Origin: CAYVTV01 sp964526475
Lineage (GTDB): Bacteria > Bacteroidota > Bacteroidia > Bacteroidales > GCA-2748055
Direction: 5' to 3'
DNA: 11,394 bases
Assembly (NCBI GenBank): GCA_964526475.1
Contig: CAZGKF010000069.1
Location: 1-11,394 of the forward strand
Shown one piece after another: positions 1 to 5,317 of this stretch. Numbering within the stretch: the stretch's first letter is position 1; the number at the start of each line of letters is the position of its first letter. The position numbers were made by a program, and so were the translations under genes. The notes under the pieces were generated by a model. The model had not been told where the DNA came from and did no database searches. It saw only the letters and a list, made by a program, of their open reading frames with translations.

Positions 1-8
1 AATCTACC

Positions 9-130
9 AACTTTTTTCACTTTGCGACTGCCAACTGCCCTCTGCCAACTTTTTTTACCTTGCCAACCCGCCCTGCCCCGGCCAAAAAGCCTCAGGTTCG
101 CACATTCGTAAACATCCTTCGCACATAAGC
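9..130 (+). repeat. Left copy of a dispersed intergenic repeat, inverted relative to the right end
   Basis: Positions 9-104 are identical, without a gap, to the reverse complement of 11291-11386 (96 bp). Looser similarity continues to about 130, where CGCACATAAGC (120-130) recurs in inverted form at 11264-11274. Inside the repeat, TGCCAAC occurs three times (29-35, 43-49, 61-67). TTCGCACAT occurs twice in direct orientation, 21 bp apart (97-105 and 118-126). The inner 28 bp (77-104) also recur at 3338-3365. No ORF or transposase accompanies it, so it looks like a non-coding dispersed repeat. Its biological role is unknown. Confidence 0.9.
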
Positions 131-170
131 TTTCTTTTTTGCCTTTTGACAACTATCTCCACTCACAATC

Positions 171-213
171 TCCCCCTCATTTTTCAAGGGAGGGGGGCCG
201 GGGGGGGTGGGTC
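171..213 (+). repeat. G-rich hairpin repeat with G-quadruplex potential
   Basis: CCCCCTC (172-178) can pair with GAGGGGG (190-196) around an 11-nt loop, followed by a G-rich tail ending GGGTGGGTC. The + strand has four G-runs (188-190, 192-197, 200-207, 209-211) separated by 1, 2 and 1 bases, which fits a canonical G-quadruplex pattern. A related unit lies at 3252-3330, and the 12-mer at 202-213 occurs there in reverse complement at 3252-3263. It resembles the C-rich/G-rich intergenic repeats common in Bacteroidota genomes. That family assignment is from memory and was not searched. Confidence 0.65.
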
Positions 214-305
214 CGTTTACCTGCCTACCCGACTTTCCACTTTTTTGCTTTGAGTTCGTTTGAGGATCAAAAATCGAAAAAAATGGAAATTTATTTTACA
301 TTATA

Positions 306-313
306 TATATTTG
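306..313 (+). promoter_or_regulatory. Bacteroidota-type -7 promoter element for the ROK kinase gene
   Basis: TATATTTG matches the TAnnTTTG consensus of the Bacteroidota primary sigma factor exactly. It lies 27 bp before the ATG at 341, leaving a leader of roughly 20 nt. No clear TTTG -33 element is seen at the usual spacing; only a poor match lies near 283. This position argues against the longer kinase reading frame that would begin at 260. Confidence 0.6.
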
Positions 314-340
314 CAGTTCTTAACAATAACCCAGGCTAAT

Positions 341-1300
341 ATGAAAGATGTTGTAATTGGAATAGACATTGGAGGAACAAATACCAAATTCGGTCTTGTG
401 ACTGAAAACGGTGATGTGTACGAAGAAAGTTCTATCCCTACCGGCAGACAGGATGATATTGAAGATTACATAACAGAACTGTATGATGCAGTTAAACAAA
501 AACTCAGTAATGGCTCTTACATGGCTAAGGGCATGGGAATAGGTGCCCCGAATGCAAATTACTACAAAGGTACTATGGAAGGGGCAGGGAATCTTAACTG
601 GAGAGGTATCGTTCCCCTGGTCTCCCTTTTTGAAAAACATTTTAAGTTACCGGGTGTTGTTACTAACGATGCAAATGCTGCTGCCATTGGAGAGTTATTA
701 TACGGGAAAGGTAAAGGTCTGAAACATTTTATAATGATCACTCTCGGTACCGGCCTTGGAAGCGGTTTTGTTGTCGACGGAAAGGTGGTTTACGGCTATA
801 ATGGTTTTGCCGGGGAATTAGGTCACACAGTTATTGTACCCGGAGGAAGACAATGCACCTGCGGTAACAGGGGATGTCTTGAAGCATATGTCTCTGCTCC
901 GGGGATTCAGAAAACTGTTTTTGAACTCCTTGCCTCGGAAATAGAGGATACTAACCTGAGAAATTATTCATTCAACGATCTTGGTGCTGAGATGATCAGT
1001 GAGGCTGCAAAAAAAGGCGACCCCATTGCACTTAAAGCTTTTGATTATACAGGGAAAATGTTGGGGATAAAACTTGCTGATGCCGTCCTGCATACCGCCC
1101 CGGAAGCTATTTTTCTTTTTGGAGGACTTTCCAGGGCGGGAAATCTGATCTTTGATCCTGCCAAAAAATACATGGAGGAACATCTTCTTCCTGTTTTCAG
1201 GAATACAGTGAAAATATTACCCTCCGGACTCCAGGAAAAAAATATAGCTGTTTTGGGAGCCGGGGCACTGATGTGGAATGAGCTGACGACAAAATCTTAA
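341..1300 (+). CDS. ROK-family sugar kinase, probable glucokinase
   Basis: A 319-residue cytoplasmic kinase of the ROK family, expected to phosphorylate glucose or a related hexose with ATP. The N-terminus carries the phosphate-binding loop GIDIGGTNTK (residues 7-16). The likely catalytic aspartate is D110 in TNDANAAA. The ROK signature runs from about residue 138, through GELGH (H162), to the zinc site CTCGNRGC, so the probable zinc ligands are H162, C172, C174 and C179. Length is normal for the family. The frame is open from 260, but the start at 341 is preferred: residues before it are not ROK-like, and a perfect TATATTTG promoter element sits at 306-313, inside the longer frame. No Shine-Dalgarno sequence is visible, as is usual in this phylum. 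The gene stands alone and converges on the next gene. ROK members also include N-acetylglucosamine and N-acetylmannosamine kinases and non-kinase repressors. There is no DNA-binding domain here, so a kinase is well supported, but the exact sugar is inferred. Confidence 0.9.
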   Translation: MKDVVIGIDIGGTNTKFGLVTENGDVYEESSIPTGRQDDIEDYITELYDAVKQKLSNGSYMAKGMGIGAPNANYYKGTMEGAGNLNWRGIVPLVSLFEKHFKLPGVVTNDANAAAIGELLYGKGKGLKHFIMITLGTGLGSGFVVDGKVVYGYNGFAGELGHTVIVPGGRQCTCGNRGCLEAYVSAPGIQKTVFELLASEIEDTNLRNYSFNDLGAEMISEAAKKGDPIALKAFDYTGKMLGIKLADAVLHTAPEAIFLFGGLSRAGNLIFDPAKKYMEEHLLPVFRNTVKILPSGLQEKNIAVLGAGALMWNELTTKS

Positions 1301-3093
1301 AATATATCCTGTTTTAATTCCCAGTTAATCTCAAGTTCCCAGTTTGAACGGATAATGATATCACCATCATAAAATTCTGTCTTCTCAGGCTGGCGTTTTT
1401 CTATATACTTCCCGGTATCCCATTTCCGGTTATCGTTGATATCATAAATATATTTCACCATATATCTCCCTGGTTTAAGAAAAGGAAATGTAACTTTAGT
1501 ATCCTTTTTTATAAATCTTTCTTCTAAAACAATCTCTTTTTCTGATAATAGCTGAACTATTACAGGACAATTTACATTGCTGGTATTCACAAATAATACT
1601 CCGTAATATTCCGCATCCTGTATGGAAAAGGTAAGCTGAAGTGTGTCGTTTGAGTTCCCGTAAATGTCCGTAAAGGCTCCCGGTTCGGCAAATATTCTGT
1701 ACTTTTCTTTACTTTCCCATGAATGATCCAGATAAAATTTTCTGTAGGTAAGCGAATCACCGGTTATTGAGAATTCCCGGGATATCTCAAGCGTATCCTG
1801 AAGATGCATAAGATGAATTTTTAAAGTATCCGTCAACAATACAGGATAATTAGTTTCAAAAGGGAGTCTCTTGTTAAAGTCCAGCCGGCTGTTATTCGGT
1901 ATTGTTCCAGGCGTTAAACCCGGTGGTTTCACTGTTTCCTTCTCCCTGCCTCTCTGTGGCCTTACCTGTCGCATAATCAGATCCAGAGTATCTTCTTTCA
2001 TCATATAATCTCCTGCACTATCTGTTGCCGGATAGCTTAAATACAAGAGCAGGGTATCTTTTTTGTAATGCACACTGTCCCTTACCCATAGATTAAATGT
2101 ATCGTTTGAAGCACTCACTTCCTTCAGGAACCAGTTATCTTCTTCTATACCTATACCTTTAATAATAAGGGTATCTTTTACAGGAATGTTGAAAGACAAA
2201 AATATATGTCTGTCTTCTATTCTCTCATGATCAACAAGATACTGTGTTCTGCTATCTTCTTCAAAGAACAGTAGATCAACCCTCCATGGCTTATAAATAT
2301 ACCCTGCTTTTCCCTTAAGGAATAAACTGTCAGGATCATCAACAGGAGAGTCAACAATGACAAAAACACTGTCGGCCAGAAGGGAATCGACATTAATAAG
2401 TTCCAGTCTTTCAGGAAAAAGATAAACCAGGCTGTCGGCAAAAGCGATCTGCTCATTTGGGAGATCGAATGTATAATTGTAATTCAGATCTTTAAGTGCA
2501 AAAACCTTAAAGGTGTCGGCCTTTAAATTGTTTATACGGTATTTCCCATTCTTATCCGAACGGCCTATGAAAACAGGAATTTCCTTCATCGGGATGGAAT
2601 CTTCAAGAATATCATACAACATAATGATGAAAGGTTCCTCGGATGGCTTCCCGTCAAAAGCACTATAAATACTGCCATTTATGGATAAAGAATCGAGATA
2701 ATCACCTGTTGAGAAAACAAATTCATAATTTTGCAGAACATTTCTTTCATTCAGATCCTCTATCGAAGATCCAAAATTCAGGGTATAAGTGGTATTCTCC
2801 CTTAAATCTCCTTCCATGTCAACTACCAGAGTTTTACCCTTTAAACGTATATCCGGCTTTCCTGTCATAGGCGGGGATATTACAAGTTCCTGATTGATAT
2901 TATTTGTGTTGATGAATTCATCAAATGTTATCTCTACCCTTTTACCTGTGAAATTTGAGGAATAATTAAGCGGTTTGCTGTTAACAACATAAGGGGGTTC
3001 AGTATCTCTGGGACCTCCGGTAATAGATCCCATCTTGGCACATCCAACCGGGAAAAGAATGATCATTAGCAGGTATATCAGAGGTATTCTCAA
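1297..3093 (-). CDS. Ig-like (Big_5) domain lipoprotein of unknown function
   Basis: A 598-residue exported lipoprotein. The N-terminus has Arg2, a hydrophobic stretch and a lipobox-like FPVGC with the acylated cysteine at C18. Right after it comes the hallmark of this Bacteroidota family, GSITGGPRDTEPP, and then a bacterial Ig-like (Big_5 / SbsA-type) domain at about residues 30-130 containing ITFDEF. Residues about 135-225 resemble a carboxypeptidase-regulatory or prealbumin-like beta fold. DLNYNYTFD and the C-terminal DINDNRKWDTG (551-561) look like Asp/Asn-rich calcium-binding-type turns. The start is TTG at 3093: an in-frame TGA lies shortly upstream, no ATG is available before the signal peptide, and the internal Met10 would leave only eight residues before the cysteine. 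A TATATTTG element lies just upstream (3115-3122). The molecular role is unknown. A cell-envelope location is a safe inference, and a structural or adhesive role is only a guess. Confidence 0.85.
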   Translation of the reverse strand: MRIPLIYLLMIILFPVGCAKMGSITGGPRDTEPPYVVNSKPLNYSSNFTGKRVEITFDEFINTNNINQELVISPPMTGKPDIRLKGKTLVVDMEGDLRENTTYTLNFGSSIEDLNERNVLQNYEFVFSTGDYLDSLSINGSIYSAFDGKPSEEPFIIMLYDILEDSIPMKEIPVFIGRSDKNGKYRINNLKADTFKVFALKDLNYNYTFDLPNEQIAFADSLVYLFPERLELINVDSLLADSVFVIVDSPVDDPDSLFLKGKAGYIYKPWRVDLLFFEEDSRTQYLVDHERIEDRHIFLSFNIPVKDTLIIKGIGIEEDNWFLKEVSASNDTFNLWVRDSVHYKKDTLLLYLSYPATDSAGDYMMKEDTLDLIMRQVRPQRGREKETVKPPGLTPGTIPNNSRLDFNKRLPFETNYPVLLTDTLKIHLMHLQDTLEISREFSITGDSLTYRKFYLDHSWESKEKYRIFAEPGAFTDIYGNSNDTLQLTFSIQDAEYYGVLFVNTSNVNCPVIVQLLSEKEIVLEERFIKKDTKVTFPFLKPGRYMVKYIYDINDNRKWDTGKYIEKRQPEKTEFYDGDIIIRSNWELEINWELKQDIF

Positions 3094-3114
3094 ATCTGTC
3101 GGTGTTTTATTTCA

Positions 3115-3122
3115 CAAATATA
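3115..3122 (-). promoter_or_regulatory. Bacteroidota-type -7 promoter element for the Ig-like lipoprotein gene
   Basis: Read on the minus strand this is TATATTTG, an exact TAnnTTTG match. It lies 21 bp upstream of the TTG start at 3093, leaving a leader of roughly 15-18 nt. This supports the TTG start. A -33 TTTG is not evident at the usual spacing. Confidence 0.55.
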
Positions 3123-3251
3123 ACCCGAATTATTATAGCTGGTTCATCATAATTATTTATATGGAAATTCTTATGCAATTAAAGTTTCGCAGATGCTCAA
3201 CTTGTTAAAAAATAAAAAAGAATCTTTAAGGCAATATTTTTGTTCTTACCT

Positions 3252-3330
3252 GACCCACCCCCCAACTATCCCTTTCTAACCTGACTGAGCATTCCCCTCC
3301 CTCGCTGGGGGAGGGGCCAGGGGTGGGGTG
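3252..3330 (+). repeat. Second G-rich hairpin repeat with G-quadruplex potential
   Basis: A C-rich left arm GACCCACCCCCC (3252-3263) is the exact reverse complement of 202-213 in the first G-rich unit. CCCCTCCC (3294-3301) can pair with GGGAGGGG (3309-3316) around a 7-nt loop, followed by GGGGTGGGG. Four G-runs (3307-3311, 3313-3316, 3320-3323, 3325-3328) have spacers of 1, 3 and 1 bases, so hairpin and quadruplex are mutually exclusive folds. It sits upstream of lgt on the same strand, as the first copy sits upstream of the ROK kinase gene. Confidence 0.65.
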
Positions 3331-3337
3331 TGATCTT

Positions 3338-3365
3338 CCCGGCCAAAAAGCCTCAGGTTCGCACA
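3338..3365 (+). repeat. 28-bp core of the terminal repeat, third copy
   Basis: It is identical to 77-104 and to the reverse complement of 11291-11318. Similarity stops abruptly on both sides: T at 3337 replaces C at 76, and the sequence after 3365 is unrelated. It is therefore either a truncated copy or a conserved functional core. It begins 8 bp after the second G-rich repeat. Confidence 0.85.
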
Positions 3366-3427
3366 GCTGGAATTACGCTCACGGAATTCATGCGAAAAAA
3401 TTAAATCCATAAAACTTTTTTCTACGA

Positions 3428-3436
3428 TATATTTTG
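3428..3436 (+). promoter_or_regulatory. Possible -7 promoter element for lgt (imperfect)
   Basis: TATATTTTG resembles TAnnTTTG but has one extra base between TA and TTTG. It lies 34 bp before the lgt ATG, a plausible distance. No good -33 element is seen. The evidence is weak and rests on position and partial consensus only. Confidence 0.25.
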
Positions 3437-3470
3437 TAAGTTTATCATTGCTAATAAAACCTTTTTCATT

Positions 3471-4340
3471 ATGATATTTTTAAGCATATTATGGGATGTT
3501 GATCCATGGCTGATCAAATTTGGTGATAATTTTGGCATCCGCTGGTACGGACTTCTTTTTGCATGTGTATTTGTTTTCGGATATATTATTTTTAACCGGT
3601 TCTTCAAAAAGGATAATCTCTCTACCGAAATTCTCGATCAGCTGACACTATATATGGCTATCGGAACAGTTGTTGGAGCAAGATTAGGCCATTGCCTGTT
3701 TTACGACGCAGAATATTACCTGGAAAATCCGCTTGAAATATTAATGATATGGAGAGGAGGGCTGGCAAGCCATGGTGGAGGTATCGGTATTCTTCTTGCC
3801 CTCTGGCTTTTTGTGCGGAGATATAAATTTTCTTTTCTCTGGCTTATTGACAGAATAAGTGTTGTAGCTGCTCTTGCAGGAACATTCATACGTTTGGGGA
3901 ACCTTATGAATTCAGAAATATACGGCCGCCCGACTTCTCTTCCCTGGGGTTTCCGCTTCGTAAGAGATAAAAGCCGGATTAACTTCTACGATCCGAATAC
4001 CGGGGAGTTTATCGGTAAACACCTTGCATGCCATCCTACCCAACTTTACGAAGCACTTAGCTATTTCACTATTTTTCTTATCCTTTTTTATGTTATCAGG
4101 AAATTTGGTGCCAACTTAAAGGAAGGTATTATTTTTTCCTGGTTTCTTATTGCTGTTTTCGGAGCACGCTTTCTGATCGAATATGTGAAATATGAACAGT
4201 CTGATTTCGAGATCAATATGATTAACCAGTTTCATATCAACATGGGACAGCTCCTCAGCCTCCCATTTATCCTTATGGGTATAATACTCTTCTTTATAAT
4301 CTCAAAATACGGTAAGTACCCCGGGGAAAAAATCAAGTAA
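3471..4340 (+). CDS. lgt: Prolipoprotein diacylglyceryl transferase
   Basis: This 289-residue polytopic inner-membrane enzyme transfers diacylglycerol from phosphatidylglycerol to the lipobox cysteine of prolipoproteins, the first step in lipoprotein maturation. Family landmarks are present in order: IRWYGLLF with Y26; GGLASHGG with H101 (the H103 position of the E. coli enzyme); the signature IRLGNLMNSEIYG with R141, N144, N147 and E149; CHPTQLYEA; and ARFLIEYVK with R233 and E237, matching the essential Arg-Glu pair of E. coli. Hydrophobic segments are consistent with about seven membrane helices. The start at 3471 fits the family N-terminus (ILWDVDP), and the downstream ATG at 3491 is out of frame. 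The gene appears monocistronic, with 200 bp before the next gene. Natural substrates encoded in this window include the Ig-like lipoprotein and the efflux adaptor. The identification is firm. Confidence 0.96.
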   Translation: MIFLSILWDVDPWLIKFGDNFGIRWYGLLFACVFVFGYIIFNRFFKKDNLSTEILDQLTLYMAIGTVVGARLGHCLFYDAEYYLENPLEILMIWRGGLASHGGGIGILLALWLFVRRYKFSFLWLIDRISVVAALAGTFIRLGNLMNSEIYGRPTSLPWGFRFVRDKSRINFYDPNTGEFIGKHLACHPTQLYEALSYFTIFLILFYVIRKFGANLKEGIIFSWFLIAVFGARFLIEYVKYEQSDFEINMINQFHINMGQLLSLPFILMGIILFFIISKYGKYPGEKIK

Positions 4341-4356
4341 TTCCCGCCTTTGGGAA
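4341..4356 (+). terminator. Short hairpin directly after the lgt stop codon
   Basis: TTCCC (4341-4345) pairs with GGGAA (4352-4356) around the 6-nt loop GCCTTT, beginning immediately after the TAA. The stem is only 5 bp and is followed by AATAGCAG rather than a T-tract, so it is at best a weak terminator or a 3'-end stabilising hairpin. Confidence 0.25.
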
Positions 4357-4388
4357 ATAGCAGAAAAATATACACTGCTGTATAATAC

Positions 4389-4418
4389 CATTCACCGGTT
4401 AATTTACGTCATTCACCG
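4389..4418. repeat. Direct repeat CATTCACCG spaced two helical turns apart
   Basis: CATTCACCG occurs at 4389-4397 and 4410-4418, exactly 21 bp apart start to start, so both copies face the same side of the helix. It lies about 120-150 bp upstream of the TetR-type gene. It may be a regulator-binding site or may be chance, and no known box is recognised. Confidence 0.25.
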
Positions 4419-4432
4419 AATATCTTTTCCAT

Positions 4433-4466
4433 ATTCTGAACAAGAGAAATATATTTAACTCAGAAT
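4433..4466. promoter_or_regulatory. Dyad ATTCTGA-N20-TCAGAAT upstream of the TetR-type gene
   Basis: A perfect 7-bp inverted repeat (4433-4439 and 4460-4466) flanks a 20-bp AT-rich spacer. It lies about 50 bp upstream of the -7 element of the regulator gene. It could be an operator or a hairpin. The spacer is longer than in typical TetR operators. Confidence 0.25.
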
Positions 4467-4468
4467 TA

Positions 4469-4496
4469 TTTAACATAAACTTAGAAAACTGTTAAA
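4469..4496. promoter_or_regulatory. Candidate autoregulatory operator TTTAAC-N16-GTTAAA
   Basis: Perfect 6-bp inverted half-sites (4469-4474 and 4491-4496) span 28 bp and end 21 bp before the TATATTTG element at 4518, overlapping where the -33 contact would be. The placement suits steric repression by the TetR-type protein encoded just downstream. This is inferred from geometry only, and the half-sites are AT-rich so chance is possible. Confidence 0.3.
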
Positions 4497-4517
4497 CAAT
4501 TAATAGTTTATTGCGTT

Positions 4518-4525
4518 TATATTTG
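4518..4525 (+). promoter_or_regulatory. Bacteroidota-type -7 promoter element for the TetR-type gene
   Basis: TATATTTG is an exact TAnnTTTG match ending 15 bp before the ATG at 4541. The implied transcript leader is only about 10 nt, so the mRNA would be nearly leaderless. No clear -33 TTTG is present, which suggests a weak or regulated promoter. It may also drive the efflux genes by read-through, since no comparable element is seen in front of 5314. Confidence 0.55.
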
Positions 4526-4540
4526 TGATTTTGCAGACTT

Positions 4541-5155
4541 ATGGAAAATTTACAGGATATACTGGAAAAGGTTGCTGAACTATACCGTAAATACGGTATT
4601 CGAAGCGTAACTATGGATGATGTTTCCCGTGAACTGGGAATATCAAAAAAGACCTTGTACCAGTTTGTATGCGACAAAGATGAACTGGTATTGAAAGTCG
4701 TGGAATATATTCTGACCTCTACCTTTCAGCAATTAGACCAAATTTGCAACACCGCAGAAAACGCTATTCATGAGCTATTTGAAGTAAACAGGTTTGTGCA
4801 TTCTGTAGTCAGATATTATAGCCCTTCTTTTGAATATGACCTTAAAAAATATTTCCCTGAAGTATATACTAAGATGATTACAACCAAACGTGAAAAAATG
4901 TATATATCGGTGCTTGAAAATATTAAAAAAGGAAAAAAGGAAGGTATATACCGCACAGAGCTACAGGAAGAGATCATTGCAAAAATGTATGTTTCAAAAC
5001 TGGAAAATTTACATATAAATACCATGTTTACAATTGAAGAAATGGTGCAGGGAAAGATATTCCGGGAGATTTTTGTTTACCATGTACGAGGGCTGGCAAA
5101 TAAAAAAGGGATTGAAATATTGGAAAAAAACATCGACATGCTGAATTTTGATTAG
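4541..5155 (+). CDS. TetR/AcrR-family transcriptional regulator
   Basis: A 204-residue DNA-binding protein. The N-terminal TetR_N domain spans about residues 5-52, with the helix-turn-helix in VTMDDVSRELGISKKTLYQF (residues 23-42) and the usual trailing DKDELV. The all-helical C-terminal part, about residues 55-204, would form the ligand-binding and dimerisation domain. It shows no motif that identifies a ligand. The gene precedes a complete tripartite efflux operon on the same strand with a 158-bp gap, the arrangement typical of local repressors of RND pumps in Bacteroidota. It most likely represses itself and the pump and is released by a pump substrate. That is inference: activators and remote-acting members exist. 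Dyads upstream (4433-4466 and 4469-4496) and near 5230 are candidate operators. Start choice is clear, with a promoter element ending 15 bp before it. Confidence 0.92.
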   Translation: MENLQDILEKVAELYRKYGIRSVTMDDVSRELGISKKTLYQFVCDKDELVLKVVEYILTSTFQQLDQICNTAENAIHELFEVNRFVHSVVRYYSPSFEYDLKKYFPEVYTKMITTKREKMYISVLENIKKGKKEGIYRTELQEEIIAKMYVSKLENLHINTMFTIEEMVQGKIFREIFVYHVRGLANKKGIEILEKNIDMLNFD

Positions 5156-5229
5156 TAAAAGTAGGTATCTCCTATACATTCTCGCATAAGAGATCAGTAT
5201 GGTAAAAGAGTTGATAAAAAAGACAAGGT

Positions 5230-5240
5230 AACAACTTGTT
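5230..5240. promoter_or_regulatory. Palindrome AACAACTTGTT in the regulator-efflux gap
   Basis: This 11-bp perfect odd palindrome sits in the 158-bp gap between the TetR-type and TolC-like genes. An overlapping longer dyad, ACAAG-N7-CTTGT, occupies 5223-5239. It is about 75 bp before the TolC-like start and so could be an operator. It shares no obvious half-site with the dyads upstream of the regulator gene, which weakens the case. Another small dyad, TCTC-N6-GAGA, is at 5180-5193. Confidence 0.3.
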
Positions 5241-5260
5241 TATTAAGTATATAGAATTAA

Positions 5261-5317
5261 ATGATGAAAATTATACAAAAGCAAGGTTTTTTAAAACAGA
5301 AATTAAAAGATAAATGA
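5261..5317 (+). CDS. Possible 18-codon leader ORF overlapping the TolC-like start
   Basis: An ATG at 5261 opens an 18-codon frame, Lys-rich (MMKIIQKQGFLKQKLKDK), whose TGA at 5315-5317 overlaps the ATG at 5314 in the classic ATGA arrangement. The sequence TAAATGATGAA surrounds both start codons (5258-5268 and 5311-5321). Translational coupling or a leader peptide is possible. The frame is very short, has no conserved family that I recognise and no strong ribosome site, so it may be fortuitous. Confidence 0.2.
   Translation: MMKIIQKQGFLKQKLKDK

Larger units (their letters stand above)
3094..3470. other. Divergent intergenic region between lipoprotein gene and lgt
   Basis: This 377-bp stretch has no credible gene. 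From the left it holds the minus-strand promoter of the lipoprotein gene, an AT-rich section to about 3245, a C-rich/G-rich repeat unit (3252-3330), the 28-bp core of the terminal repeat (3338-3365) and the AT-rich leader of lgt. The + strand 8-mer TATTTTTG at 3235-3242 also fits TAnnTTTG but is far from lgt. An imperfect match, TATATTTTG at 3428-3436, is better placed for lgt. Confidence 0.7.

Noticed and set aside
28..67. TGCCAAC iterations as a CRISPR-like array
   Set aside because: The units are only 7 bp, irregularly spaced (14 and 18 bp), and there are no cas genes nearby.
139..339. 66-codon + strand reading frame across the G-rich repeat
   Set aside because: It runs through the repeat and the kinase promoter, its product is low-complexity (poly-Gly, Phe and Pro stretches), and there is no family resemblance.
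260..340. Longer N-terminus for the ROK kinase
   Set aside because: The 27 extra residues are not ROK-like and the frame contains the TATATTTG promoter element at 306-313. The ATG at 341 gives a canonical family start.
3235..3242. TATTTTTG as the lgt promoter
   Set aside because: It fits TAnnTTTG but is 228 bp upstream, with two repeats in between and no -33 box. In AT-rich DNA this 8-mer is expected by chance.
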